A stretch of 40,000 nucleotides of DNA from Glandiceps talaboti. Its lineage: Eukaryota > Hemichordata > Enteropneusta > Spengelidae. This document shows, in pieces, positions 1 through 14,157 of this stretch; positions within the stretch are counted from its first letter, which is position 1, and each line of letters opens with the position of its first letter. The stretch lies in assembly GCF_964340395.1 (NCBI RefSeq), contig NC_135556.1, forward strand, positions 9,327,501 to 9,367,500, written 5' to 3'. The position numbers were made by a program, and so were the translations under genes. The notes under the pieces were generated by a model that did not search any database, was not told where the DNA came from, and worked only from the letters and a program-made list of their open reading frames with translations.

Positions 1-675
1 AAACTATTTGAGACTCGGACTATAAAAAAAACAATTTCCCAAGTGACTGATGCCATTCTACTGGATGGCGTACAAACACTATAATTCTATTATAATGTCA
101 ATGTCGATGTATACCTTCGATGACACTCAAATTTCGTCTTTTGGATTTTTTTTGAGCACAGTTGAAAAGCGGGGTTCCTTGATTTAATACATTGTGTCAG
201 TGTGTACGTTGTGCCTGAATACGAGGTTTTAGTTCTGCTAGTAACAAAACAATTATGGTTACATGTATTCCATAAGTCGAACATTACAAGTGCCTTTTAC
301 TGAGTAATTTGCAACAAATTTACCCCCTACAAATAAACAAAGAAAAAAGTACAAGCTAAGCTTATGCCCCTTTCACACGTCATTTAAAACCATGGACTTT
401 TAAGGCAATCCAACGATAACACCCTGAAACGCATCGGTACGGGCCCGGTATACATGTTATTAGTTGTTAGTTATATATTATTCGGGATATTACAAGGTTC
501 TTTAGATAGACGCTCAAAGATAACCCAACCGGCCTCATAAATACTTGTTTCAAGTTCATTCGAAATAGTGATTTATCAACTGCTATGACGTATGGGCTCT
601 AAATTAGGCAAAGTAAAGTAAACGGTCTGTGTTATATGGGTGTCACGTTTGTATCACTCTCTCTAATGTCATATA

Positions 676-1033
676 CAACTGCCGACATCAGACCGTGGAC
701 GAACGGAAAGTGTTACAATTAAGCAGGGCAAGTAAACAAATGAATTAATAACATTTGCATCAACATGTTGGAACAGCAGAGACTTGTATTACACACCATG
801 GTTTGATAAGAACAGCTTTCTGGCCTCTATATGTGTACACCAAATGCCAGGGGAACTAGAAATGTGTTTGTGAACGTAAAGTGGCCATAAACTGTCCTTA
901 TCAAATGTTGAAATGTATTACACTTCTCTGAACTTCCAACATGCTGTGCCAAGTGTTATTACTTCAATTCAGTTGTTTACTTTCCCCTGTTTGTAACAGG
1001 CTCCTTTCATCCACAGTCTAATGTCGGCAGTTG
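676..1033. mobile_element. Foldback MITE family A, copy 1 (TA target site)
   Basis: The element begins CAACTGCCGACATCAGACCG and ends with the inverted form (...GTCGGCAGTTG), flanked by TA at 674-675 and 1034-1035. The two halves are reverse complements of each other almost throughout (arms about 170 bp, short loop near 840-870), so the whole element is one imperfect palindrome. TA duplication suggests a non-autonomous Tc1/mariner-type element. There is no transposase. A second copy is at 28323-28704. Confidence 0.85.
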
Positions 1034-1465
1034 TATATGTTCTTATTTCTTTCACGTCATTTCATAATAAGTATGGTGTGATCTGTGGATTTGGATTCTG
1101 CGCAGAGTAGGGGACTTTTATCACGCGTACGTTGATAAGGACAGTTGCCAGACAACATAAAGATATTGTATGAATAATATATATTTTGTATATGACTGAT
1201 TGGACGTGCTCAAGTCTCTGGGATTTTTTTCACTCTCTATATGAATAAAAATGTTAAAAACACAGTTGTATTCTTTTGTGTGAAACAGAGAATTGAGTGA
1301 GAGATTGTGAGCAGTCGAGTCAAGACATTGGGAGACTAATAATAGTAAATGGGAAAACAGTTTCTTTTAAAAAAGTTGACCACATTTTCAAAAAATTGAA
1401 GATTATGAGACAAAAATAATCTCCCTAGGGACTGGTGCCAGTCTAATTAATGATAGGTGAATTGT

Positions 1466-2153
<688 letters not shown>

Positions 2154-2324
2154 TTATTACTAATATAAATCCAAGGAGTGACCAAAATAATGATACTTCA
2201 CTACAGGTCTTACAAACTCAAGTTCAAAACATACAACACAACAGATAGAAAGTATACATGAAATAGATACACGTTAGAGTTCAACATCTCGAATAAACAT
2301 TATCAATGTTAGTTACCCTTATAG

Positions 2325-2410
2325 ATTTCAACTGTAACGAGATCTATCGAGTGGTCACCGGCAAACACGACCTGCTCTACAAAAAATCCTCAGACGTGGA
2401 AACTACCTGA
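2325..2410 (+). CDS. Possible terminal exon of a plus-strand gene entering from the left
   Basis: After an AG at 2323-2324 (TTACCCTTATAG), a frame of 27 complete codons runs to a TGA at 2408-2410. It reads FNCNEIYRVVTGKHDLLYKK and then SSDVETT, a normal-looking hydrophilic C-terminus with balanced codon use. An ATTAAA polyadenylation-like word lies near 2481. I could not identify earlier exons in 1-2324, so this may be chance. Confidence 0.25.
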
Positions 2411-5365
2411 CGTGCCTATCCTATTGAGTAACTTGTTGCAATATGGATGTGAAATGCGTATTCATTTTTGAGTTTTCATTATTAAAAGAAATTGATATAT
2501 TAAGTTTGAAAAAAACAACTTCAAACAACACAGACTAGCTATCGTACATATACAGTAAGTAGTTAAAACAAACTAGGTAAACATAGGTGTCACTTGTATT
2601 GACAAACTATTCATTTATGCGTGGTGGCGTTTCAATTTGAGATAAAGTGACAGATGCATGTGCAGACAGGACGTGACGTAGTGATTACTTGAATTTGCCG
2701 AGTTTATTTACAAATCACTTCCTGTATTTACAATAGCAAATTATTTACATATTATTATTTATTTTTTTGCATTCAAGGATTTACAAACATATGTCTGTGT
2801 CGCTTTACATTATCAGAGTTAGAAAAAAACCTAGTAAGGTTGTTTCACTCATTAAAAATTCAAAACAAATACCTATTTCTCATCCAAGTAGCTACTTTAC
2901 GGCTACCCTATCGCTGAATTCAAGTGATTAACATGTTTATGTTGGAAGTCGGGTTTACCTTCGAGGTAGTCCTTCCTATCGCCTATTTACTTAAGTCATG
3001 ATGAAGTTCAAACTATCAGTGTGGGAGGTCGAAATGTTTACCTGACTATGTTATATTGATGTAGTGTCTAGTGTCTTTCCTGTTTCAACTACAGATATTT
3101 GAATTTTCTTACAAATTCATTATCTGATAAGTTCAATGTGACACAATATATACCAAATCCATGTTTGTAACTCAATAAAGTACAAAAAGCTAGAAAGTGT
3201 CTGAAAAGATTGCTTTTGTACGTACAATAACAAATATTTTACACGTTTATTAATTGTTGGCAATTTATTGAGTTATATTCACAGATTTGGTATATGTTGT
3301 TTCACATTGTTTTGTCAAGTAGGAAACATAATAGAGTTGTTTATTATTAAAGAAAATCCAAACTAAATACCCACTTGTCTTCCATACGGCCACTTAAAAA
3401 AATTAGGTGTATAGTTTAATATGTAGGCAAGGTTACCAACCGGTGATTTCATTCATCTGGTTTTTGTTGACGCTCAAGAAATAAAATCATTTAAGATATC
3501 AAGTACAAATTATGGAATTTTCTTCAGATTTCTAGATGTTTCTTGGATTGTATGCTTATGAGTGTCAAATGCCATTACAATTTCATCATCTTAAAAGACC
3601 CACTTGTATGATTAAAATCTACGTGTGGAAACCGATGACTTGGCAGAGCTATTATAGAAAAAGTTTGTCGAAAATAAAAGAATGATTTCATGTAATTCTT
3701 ATCAAGATAACTCCAATGCGATCACCCGGGGATCGAAACATAACCTTTTCATTTTTTTGATTTTTTTCGGGGGGGGGGATAGGCCTTTAATCTACCTGCA
3801 CGTGACCTATAACTTAAGGTGCAATTTTTTGAAACGTCAGAGCCTTGAATAATTACTGTATCAACAGTGTCATTTTGTAGTGAGCCGTGAATTTCCGAAC
3901 AGATGACGTGACCAACATGTCTAAAATCGATAATCAATACACATTGTGTTATTCGAGTCAATGATACAACTAAGCCGTCACTATTCAAATTCCTCACGAG
4001 CTTCCTGGATAAAGACGTTTTTTATGTTACTAAAAAGGAATTTTGCAACTATAGACTCTCAATTATTCGAAATCCATGGAACAAATCATGTAGCAACTCA
4101 ATTCAACAATGCCTGCGTCATTGCTACGTCATTATCGCCGTAAACCACTGTCCTCTTTACGGCAACACTAATTTATATGCCCTTTTTCAGCTGAAAATGT
4201 ACTCTTGTCTGGTTTTGCGATAATACTTCATCATCATGAGACAAATCACAAAGCTTTAACACAAATTGACAGTTTGTCAATTTTTCCAGATATACTGTAA
4301 TTATGGAAATTTATAGTTTCACTATTTTAAAAAAATCAGTCACTTTTAAATATGTAAGCTCATGAGTCAAAACGTTAATACTAAGTATGAATAAATCATA
4401 ATTTTAGAGTGTTACTCGGAGGGAAAAAATATTTTTCACTAAATAACAGATATAGAAAGATATACAAGCTTGTAGGAATTTGAGTTAATTATGTCAAACA
4501 TAGTATTAGCTTTAGGTATTGAAATTAAATAGCAGATAGTTCAAAAACCATAACTTCGTAATTTTTCACTTTCACACGAAAAACTACTACAGCGAATTTC
4601 ACAATACCGTGGGGCTTTTCTGTTTGAAACCAATACGAAACTAGACATGCTACACTTTCAGATAGCAATACAGTTTCTTGCTACATTTTGTCTAAGTAGA
4701 ATGAATTACACATGCCACCATTCAGACATCAAATGAACACCGCAAAGGACATTGTACGCGCTCTTCATGCAATGGGCTTTTGATGCTAAGAAAAACATTG
4801 GCGCCCGAATGTCTGCATGGACTTGCAATACATTTAAATGTTTTATTTCATTTAGACTAAATGTAGCAAAAAAAATGCAACCTTGCTATTGAAGTGTGGC
4901 ATATCCAGTTTATTATTGGTTTCTGCATGGTTGTATCAAACAGAAAAGCTGCACGGTATTTTGAAATTTACTGTACTAAAGTTTTAATCTATTATGATAA
5001 AGTACATCAATCATCTATTACATGTCATTTTCGCGCTAAAAATATACATTATTCATTTATGTACACATTCATCTCTAATCATATACTAGCACTCTACCAG
5101 TAGATAGTAATTTTTTATTTTTGCAGTAGTCAGTTGGACAATGTAAAGCTGTACTGAATTAAATGAAAAGAAGAAAAAACAGCAGACTTCTTGACTGTAT
5201 AAATGTAATCACCATTCGTATCATTTCGATCGATGTGAATCATCAAATGGCCGTAAAATAGAATGAGGAACGGTAAGCCGACTAACTGAAGATCATGACT
5301 GTATATACCTGTTGTCATAAATCTAACTTCCGAAACGTGCAACAGTTTAATATGTTGTATACTGG
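2411..5365. other. No supported gene
   Basis: AT-rich sequence with only short frames. A G-run lies near 3770. I see no exon with paired splice signals and consistent coding, apart from weak candidates rejected elsewhere. Confidence 0.5.
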
Positions 5366-5462
5366 TATGTATGTATGTATGTATGTATGTATGTATGTAT
5401 GTATGTATGTATGTATGTATGTATGTATGTATGTATGTATGTATGTATGTATGTGTGTGTGT

Positions 5463-5502
<40 letters not shown>

Positions 5503-5619
5503 ATGTATGTGTGTGTATGTGTGTCTGTGTGTCTGTGTGTATGTATGTATGTATGTATGTATGTATGTATGTATGTATGTATGTATGTATGTATGTATGT
5601 ATGTATGTATGTATGTATG
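5366..5619. repeat. (GTAT)n microsatellite with (GT)n interior
   Basis: There are GTAT blocks on both sides and GT/TCTG-rich segments at about 5453-5540. Confidence 0.97.
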
Positions 5620-5924
5620 AATTTTTTTATACGAGGAGAAACAAAAGATTACAACACAAAACAATAGACACAAACAGGAAGTAACTTATAGTATAATGGC
5701 TGATTGAACATCAAAGTTTTCCCATTTCTCTTTAAGACATAAAATCTCAATCTGCTTGGCGACACGGACATTTATTTTTGCAAGATCGAAAGAGGGGGAA
5801 TAACCTAGCTAATTATTGACTAAATGCGTAAATTTAATTGAGCAATGTTACATGCTAAAAAGTGTAATCTTTACTATTTCCACAAAGTCACTACAACGTG
5901 TATAGTACAGTTAAAATTACTTAC

Positions 5925-6069
5925 GCGTACCTTTTCTAGCTTCCAAAGAGAGGTTATGACCCTGATCCTGGATGGAGTGTCCATGACCTTGATCTTGGAT
6001 GGCGATAGAGTAATCTGGTGGGGATTCCGTGACGAGACTTGAGCCTCTTGATGATCCCGAATGACGACT
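5925..6069 (-). CDS. Candidate coding exon with PPDY motif (second minus-strand gene)
   Basis: The exon is open between acceptor GTTACGCAG and donor GTAAGT (5924-5919). A second possible donor GTACGC at 5930 would shorten it by six bases without changing the phase. It encodes about 48 residues, Ser/Arg-rich then ESPPDYSIAI, then two partly repeated IQDQGH units. The phase pattern (0 to 1) and the proline-tyrosine motif match exon 3/4 of the 30-kb gene, so a paralogue is possible. I found no membrane exons below it in the window, so the identity is unproven. Confidence 0.38.
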
Positions 6070-8173
6070 CTGCGTAACGTGAACAGTAAAGACAATCAAC
6101 CCCTCAGACTTTCATTTGTACACAAACATTGATAAATGTCACGCAGTGGCACAGGAGAATCAAGAACCGTGTGATTTACAACTAGAAATCCCCGGACAGA
6201 GATAAATGTGCACCGTGATTAAATTTCCATAGGATCAGAGATAAAGAAAATGAATGAGCATCCCGGTACTGGGTGATCAAAGTTTAGAGAACAAACTGAC
6301 AATGTTTACATCTCTTTACGGTCTTTTATTTGAACTGAACATCTATCTAATTTGGCGTACTGTATACATGTAACAGTGTATCCTTTCTACTTGAGTTTGC
6401 TCCTGAACATTACATTTTGCGATGGCAGTATAGGGAAAATGCCTTGAGCGTTGTGAATTTGAATAGACACATATACACCGGTGATTGTCTTGCTCAAATC
6501 TATGACTCCGTATTGTGTGACATTGTAATATAACAGACTTGACAAGGCCTTCATCGAGTAGTGTACATTTAATTAGGATTCATTGTGTTTTAATTAGCAA
6601 TTAGGTATTTTTTCCCTTTTGTTTGTGGTAACCGCACTGACATTGGTGCATGAAATCAGACCTCTATCTCTCTTGGTTACCGATGCTGGTGAATGATTTT
6701 TTTTTTAACACTTACGTATTATAGTGAAGGTTATGATTCAACGCACACGTCGATTCAGACCTTTTGAAGCAGACTACATAATTATTGATGTCACACACTG
6801 TGACTGCATACGAATTGAACACGAACATTTCAATACTCGAGTAATAATTTAATGCGTTTCATTTAGAAAATACTATAGCCTTAGTCATTGATTTAGTCAT
6901 TTGCATATTGATCATTTGCGTTTTAAAAGTATTCATTTCTTTAATGTATTTCCTGTGAGAAACCATATGTCGCTATGTGAATACTAAATACTGTTGTGAC
7001 GGACGGTGAATATGGAATAGGATGTCTTATACGCGTACGCAGATAGCTAACGTGGTATGTCTATGTCAACAAAATGATTTGACAATGTATCTTCCAACTC
7101 GGTCAGAGCAAGATTTCAATAGTATAGCACAGTCCGGTGAGATTTCTCAAAGAAAATTGTGTTAGTCGTCTGTGTCCATGTTAATTTCTGAAATGTAACA
7201 TACGTCCCTAATGTATGCACACTGCAAGTACGTATACGTACATACGTCGTCTGGGTAGGCGAAGTCTTTGTTGTTCATCAACGTTGCCGAAAAAAACTGC
7301 TCTTATCTCCCGAAATATTCACCTTGGGAAAATATTTAATAAATAAATTATCGGCTCTAAATTTTCTCATTTTGTTGAAGTACCCAATATTAATAAATTG
7401 CTCAGGAATAGTCGCGACAATTCTAACGACAGAAGTAGTTACGAACGTAAATGTTTTATGTGCAATATTATACATGTTTTTCTAGGTTGCCAAACACACA
7501 GTTAGGAATCTGCGAAACGATTAACATTATGAACTCCTTCCCAAAATAGTCAATGAAATTTAAATAAACATGTTTTATCAGCGAAATTATTTAGCTGGTG
7601 AAAGGATCCGTTTTTTTTTTGTTCTCTACAATAGCACACGTCTTTAAATGTGATCGCCTTTTATATGTCTGCGGCCCCTAGCTCGAATTAAGATATTGCT
7701 CTTTTTATGTATGTGTGTGTGCTATGCTATAGGTGTAATCGAATTGACGTTAATTAACTCACGGATCAAGATTCCTTTTAAAGAGTCTAAATTAAAAACA
7801 TTTAAAAGGCAAGCGTAAATCACAACAATGCGAACAATATCATTTGTTTATTGAGCGTTACTTTTAAGTGAGGTGGTTATATAATTCTTATTTTCCTACC
7901 TCGCCATTTTTCGCGTAGTCAACAACACACGACGGGTGCTCGTTAACAGGTAAAACGCATAAACTCTAAATCGATAAACGTAGCGAGCGCGTGACAATAT
8001 TTTGGTCTGCTAAAGATAGAATCATCTTTTTTTTGGCACGTGACATAATATAAACTTGTCTTACATGTATGTGTGAAAATTAAGAAAAATGAGAAAATGT
8101 TAATGAATAAAGTCAGAATATCAAGTATATAAATGAGGATTTTCATGACACTATATATATTATCATTACTCAC
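6070..8173. other. Intron if the second gene is real; otherwise no feature
   Basis: AT-rich unique-looking sequence with no repeats I can define and no coding frame of note. Confidence 0.4.
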
Positions 8174-8262
8174 CATAATTGGCTTCGCTGTGATAAATGA
8201 TGCACTGTTTAGATTCAGATGCCTTGAAATCCACAAGCCGCCATCTTGAAATTGACAATTGC
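8174..8262 (-). CDS. Candidate first exon of a second minus-strand gene (start codon at exon end)
   Basis: On the minus strand the last three bases before a strong donor GTGAGTAATG (8173 down) are ATG at 8176-8174. A YY1-like motif, CAAGATGGCGGC, lies just upstream (about 8248-8237), typical of animal promoters and 5' UTRs. Its own ATG opens only nine codons. The exon's 5' limit (given here as 8262) is a guess, and most of it would be untranslated. Splicing in phase 0 to the exon at 6069 gives M-SRHSGSS. Confidence 0.35.
8237..8248 (-). promoter_or_regulatory. YY1-like motif in candidate promoter/first exon
   Basis: CAAGATGGCGGC on the minus strand matches the YY1 consensus (AANATGGCGGC), common just downstream of animal transcription starts. 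It lies about 60 bp before the candidate donor at 8173. Confidence 0.5.
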
Positions 8263-9246
8263 ACCTTCACACGGGGATAGTCATGCTATTCCAACCCTTT
8301 GTCCAATAGGCACACATTATCATGGCGTTACGCTGTCAACTTAACAAATACCGCTTTCGAATTCTGTTGTTGAAATAAAATTCAAAAAATACGAACTTTC
8401 TCCGACTGAAGTAAAATCCAAGCTCAGAGAACTGGGAAAATCGCGACAACCTAAAAACGCGGATAACGGAACGTAGATCATCACATGAACGCAGAACGTT
8501 TTAATAATATCGTGAATTGTTCAAGGCTTTGATAAAGCGCCCGCTAGTGATCGACCATGACTATGCAATTTAATAAATATTCGAACTCGCTTATGATGAT
8601 GACGTGATAGACTCAGCTACGACGTAAAATAACTTCCGTCGAAAATTATGCTTATTTCTTGATATATGTTAATTGCGACGGACGAAAGTTGTGATTAAAA
8701 TACATGTACTGTGATGTGTTATTTGGATATCGTGGCAGATATTTGGCCATGCATCTAATATACACTTCGTTGATTCAGAAATTGAGAAAGGAAATCGGTT
8801 GCGGGTAGGCTACCAAGCTTTACTATTGATACGAAAATAAACCGCAATTTTCATTTCACTGGTGGCGTTCTATTCTTAAAGCTACCTGTAACCTTTTCAT
8901 ATTTCTCGCAATTCAAACGAATGTGTTTTTTGATAGACAACGTACGTGACAACTAAAACACACAAACATAGGTGCGACGCATTACGACCATTTCCTTCAA
9001 TTATGGTCGTTAGTATATGATTTTCTATGACATTGTCATCAAATTTAATGTGTTTAATATCGCTGGCTCTTGTTAATTTCCGGATGGTATTCTAGAAAAA
9101 TAAATACCGGTATAATCTCCTTGTATGTAATATACTTGTGTACAACACTCTACCTTTCATGGCCAACTGACTGAAAAAAATTAAATGCAATGGGTGAAAG
9201 ATAAGTCTTATATCAAATCAACTGAGAAGTTCGAGGTATTTATTAT
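8263..9246. other. No supported gene; upstream of candidate second gene
   Basis: Unique-looking AT-rich sequence with slightly more CpG than average near 8400-8640. No motif beyond the YY1-like site could be supported. Confidence 0.4.
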
Positions 9247-9630
9247 AAGGCCAAATAAAAAAGATGGTTTGGTTCCGGTTACCCGACCCCACCTAGTTTT
9301 TCACGCTGACCCTAATCTTTTTTTTTTTTACGTATTCGAGAAAAATAATAATGAAATCGCAAAAATCGTGAAGTCTCGCAAGAAATAGTGGATGCGGAAA
9401 CTGACATCAACTTAAAAAGACAATATAAAACTATTCTTCCAATCTGTAATGGTTGTACATCTGATAGGAAGAAATAAATAACAAAGAGACCATTTGGAAA
9501 ACAATGGAAAACCTGAACTAGACACTCACACATGAAAAAAATAATATAAATAAAATAAAAAATCTACCTACCCCACCTATTTTAAAATTGAATGTAATCG
9601 GAACCCAACAACTGTTTTTTTATGCCTAAT
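9247..9630 (+). mobile_element. Inverted-repeat DNA element family B, copy 1 (~385 bp)
   Basis: Terminal inverted repeats contain GGTTCCGGTTAC at the left (from 9271) and GTAATCGGAACC at the right. Outside these, an A-rich spacer and a TAAGGCC/GGCCTAA-type outer end extend the inverted repeat to about 35 bp. The interior is non-coding and A/T-run-rich. Two other copies have the same length and ends. Confidence 0.82.
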
Positions 9631-9894
9631 CCTTGGAATCCTTTCATTTCGTAGAGTCTGTGGAAAGTTTTATGGCTTCGATAAACAAAATGATCAAAAT
9701 GTCTTGATTATATATTATTCCCTAAAATATTTCTTCCTTCGGCTGAGAAAAAGTAATAGTGACCCTGACCGTAACATAAAGCTTAAGGGTCCTTGTCACT
9801 ACGAGTCGAAGACGAGCAATGGAAATTCCTTATGGTACAAGTCACTTTCGGCTGAATGAAAAACAATCTTTGTATACCTGCGTTATCCTAAAAA

Positions 9895-10085
9895 TGGGGT
9901 AAATAACAACAATTCTGAATGTTCTGACTCGTATTTCGAGTACAACAAAAACAATGACGTATACGTAGATGAACTTTATCTTGACGTAGAACGACCAGTG
10001 TACCAAATTCCGTATTTTCAGTTCGGATATGTACAACTTGGCATAATACAAAATGGTACAAATTAAAGATAATTATACCATGCAC
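9895..10085 (+). repeat. Dispersed repeat family E, copy 1
   Basis: GGGGTAAATAACAACAATTC, then GAATGTTCTGACTCGTATTT, aligns with 15495 and 27216. The copy continues through GACGTAGAACGA and ends near a GGTATAAT-like word, shared with 15495-15690. Confidence 0.55.
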
Positions 10086-10407
10086 AAGCCAAGTTATTTT
10101 ATTTGAACAGAAAATATGGATTATATACCCTGCAGTGACAAATTATTGACAAAGAAAAATATTGGGAATAGTATCTAATTACATCAACAAATCTACCAAT
10201 TAACCGACTAGTTTATTTTATAAAATTCTATCTCTAGTGTTCTGTTTATAACAGTACTTTTATGTATAAAAATAATTTAGCTGTAAATTGTACATTTTGT
10301 CAAAAGTGACTTTATCCACCCACATTTAGGAAGTTATTCATAATTCAATTTTTTTTGAAAACAAAGAGTTTGTAAGATAGCATTTCTAACGTTGGTACAA
10401 ATTGCAT

Positions 10408-10509
10408 GGGGGGGGGGGGGGGGGTACTATCCTTGGACTGCTATAAGGAGATTTGTAATCGAATTCGAAGGGGGGGGGGGGTTGGAACCTTGAATACCCC
10501 CCCCCCCCC
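10408..10509. repeat. Two poly-G tracts and one poly-C tract
   Basis: There are runs of G near 10408-10425 and 10470-10480 and a run of C near 10497-10509. The second G run and the C run can pair in a hairpin. The G runs could form quadruplexes. Confidence 0.9.
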
Positions 10510-10843
10510 TCATTATAGAAAAAACAATGATACAGACACAGATATCGATACAGACAGTAATTTCTGCTGTTTGTCGATATTTGTATTTCGGCTTGTGCGT
10601 TTGTTCCTGGTCACAGTACAGCAAACGCTCCCTCCTCTCTACTGAACTATTCTGGCCAGGAGTTGTAGTGTCATAAATGCTAATCACATAATTTTAGAAT
10701 AGTGTGTCGAAGTGTATTTTTTACGTTGGAAAATGTCAAGGGTATCAGATTTCCATGTATTATTTAGGGGTGTTATATGTCGTGTCGCTTAACAAGTAGT
10801 TACATTTTCTTCAATGTCATTATGCTTTGAATATTTTTTTTTT

Positions 10844-12545
<1,702 letters not shown>

Positions 12546-12929
12546 TAGGCCTAAGAAAAAAAATTTGTTTGGTTCTGGTCTCCTGACCCCACATAGTTTT
12601 CCACGAAGACCTAAACTTTTTTCCCCCAATAATTCGAGAAAAAAAATCATAATATCGTGAAGTCTCACAAGAAATAGTAGATGCGGAAACTGACATCAAC
12701 TTAAAAAAGACAATATAAAACTGTTCTTCCAATCTGTAATGGCTGTACATCTGATGAGAAGAAACCAATAACACAGAGACCACATGGGAAACAACGGTAA
12801 ACATAACTACCTGAACTACACACTCAAATATGAAAAAAAAAATTTAAAAATAAAGTAAAAACTCTACCTACCCCACCTATTTTAAAATTGAGTGTAATCA
12901 GAACCATATCTTTTTTTTTGTTAGGCCTT
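12546..12929 (+). mobile_element. Inverted-repeat DNA element family B, copy 2
   Basis: Ends are AGGCCTAAG...GGTTCTGGT at the left and ATCAGAACC...TTAGGCCT at the right. The interior matches copy 1, including GATGCGGAAACTGACATCAA and CTTCCAATCTGTAATGG. Confidence 0.82.
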
Positions 12930-13787
12930 AAGGTAAGAATTACAAAAAAAAATCATATATAATCAAATATATTTGTTTATGTCATAAACAGTTTCACATT
13001 ACCTTTTGGCCTATAGCTGGCAGTGTCATTGGACATGTATTCCCCCCCCCCATCCCTTATTCAAAAGAAACTTTATCTAAGTACTTACTGGCCTTATAAG
13101 AGTATGAGAACACATAAGAAAAATACATATTAAATAAAGAACATAAGTTTTTTTCAAATACATTGGAAAAAGGTGTATTTGTTTGATGTAACACTCAAAG
13201 TACAAGTATATGACATTTTTCTATGAAATATTCATTATAACTTAGTTAGTAGTTTGTTTATTCATTTTACATGGGAATCATATATTTCAGGCCATAATTT
13301 GTTTGTGTTGTTTCCATGGCAGCACATGTCATGGCGGCTCATAACCTCTGAAAGTAAGTTCTGTCACGTAATGTTGCAGGAACGAAAGGAACTAGTATTC
13401 CATAGCGGTATGATATAATATTAGCATAGCATTCATTTGTTCTAATCATTTAGCAGTAACCCTGAAGTTTGACCCTGTATTAAGTGTCCCTTTGGAACCT
13501 TATCTAGGAAACTACATAATATTTTACAGTACTACTGACGTGACATATATAATCAAATGAAATTTTACGTCATGTCTGCCTGAAACTATTCTCTTGCACC
13601 GAGCCTTATTTAACCCATGTCAGGGTTGACTTAAACTATTCACACTTGTTTTGTTGTGTCGGCTTAAGATAAGAGTCGCCTCAGAGTCAACACAACTTGA
13701 CCAGTGTGAACCCCATTAGTATAATATAATATGATATACTATAATTCAGCAAAATTGTACAAAAGACTAGATTGTGCAGATCATAAT

Positions 13788-13945
13788 TTCAGGTAATAAG
13801 TATGTTCTGCTTTGTGCTTGGAACAAATAGTTCACTTTGACACAAGAGTACATTGTATAACTTTGAAGCCTTTTGACAGGAGGTTTACTCGTACACTGTA
13901 AAATTGTATAAATTACAAATCTGTAGACTGTATAATCTATCCTAA
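13788..13945 (+). repeat. Dispersed repeat family D, copy 1
   Basis: It shares with 17692-17855 the ordered words CAGGTA, TTCTGCTTTG, GAACAAA, AAGAGTA, TAAAATTGTATAAATTACAAA and TAGACT. No coding content or obvious ends. Confidence 0.6.
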
Positions 13946-14116
13946 TCTAAGATATGGGCCATCAGAAGAATACAATTCTACAAAGATTGCCCAAAGCTAT
14001 GATATTTGACAATTACAATACTGTAATGTGGCATTTATATCCTATTTTAGGGTGACCCATTTCTCATGATAACACATCTAAAATGGTCGGGCTAATGAAA
14101 CAAAGATAAAAAGAAT

Positions 14117-14119
14117 AGT

Positions 14120-14156
<37 letters not shown>
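14117..14156. repeat. (TG)n microsatellite
   Basis: A TG tract of about 40 bp with one TATG interruption. Confidence 0.97.

Positions 14157-14157
<1 letters not shown>

Noticed and set aside
3430-3480. Possible exon LSVNKNQMNEITGW with GTAACC donor on the minus strand
   Set aside because: No acceptor AG before an upstream in-frame stop.
5308-5354. Possible exon IQHIKLLHVSEVRFMTTG before a CAG|GTATAT donor on the minus strand
   Set aside because: The only acceptor is the end of the adjoining microsatellite, and the phase does not match the candidate exon at 6069-5925.
5295-5684. Open frames of 81-129 codons over the GTAT repeat
   Set aside because: Translations of a microsatellite (MYVC repeats), open in several frames on both strands.
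9312-9533. Frames with shared FKLMSVSASTISCETSR sequence at 9312, 12532 and 38761
   Set aside because: The similarity comes from copies of the non-coding inverted-repeat element family B; the frames differ outside a short stretch.
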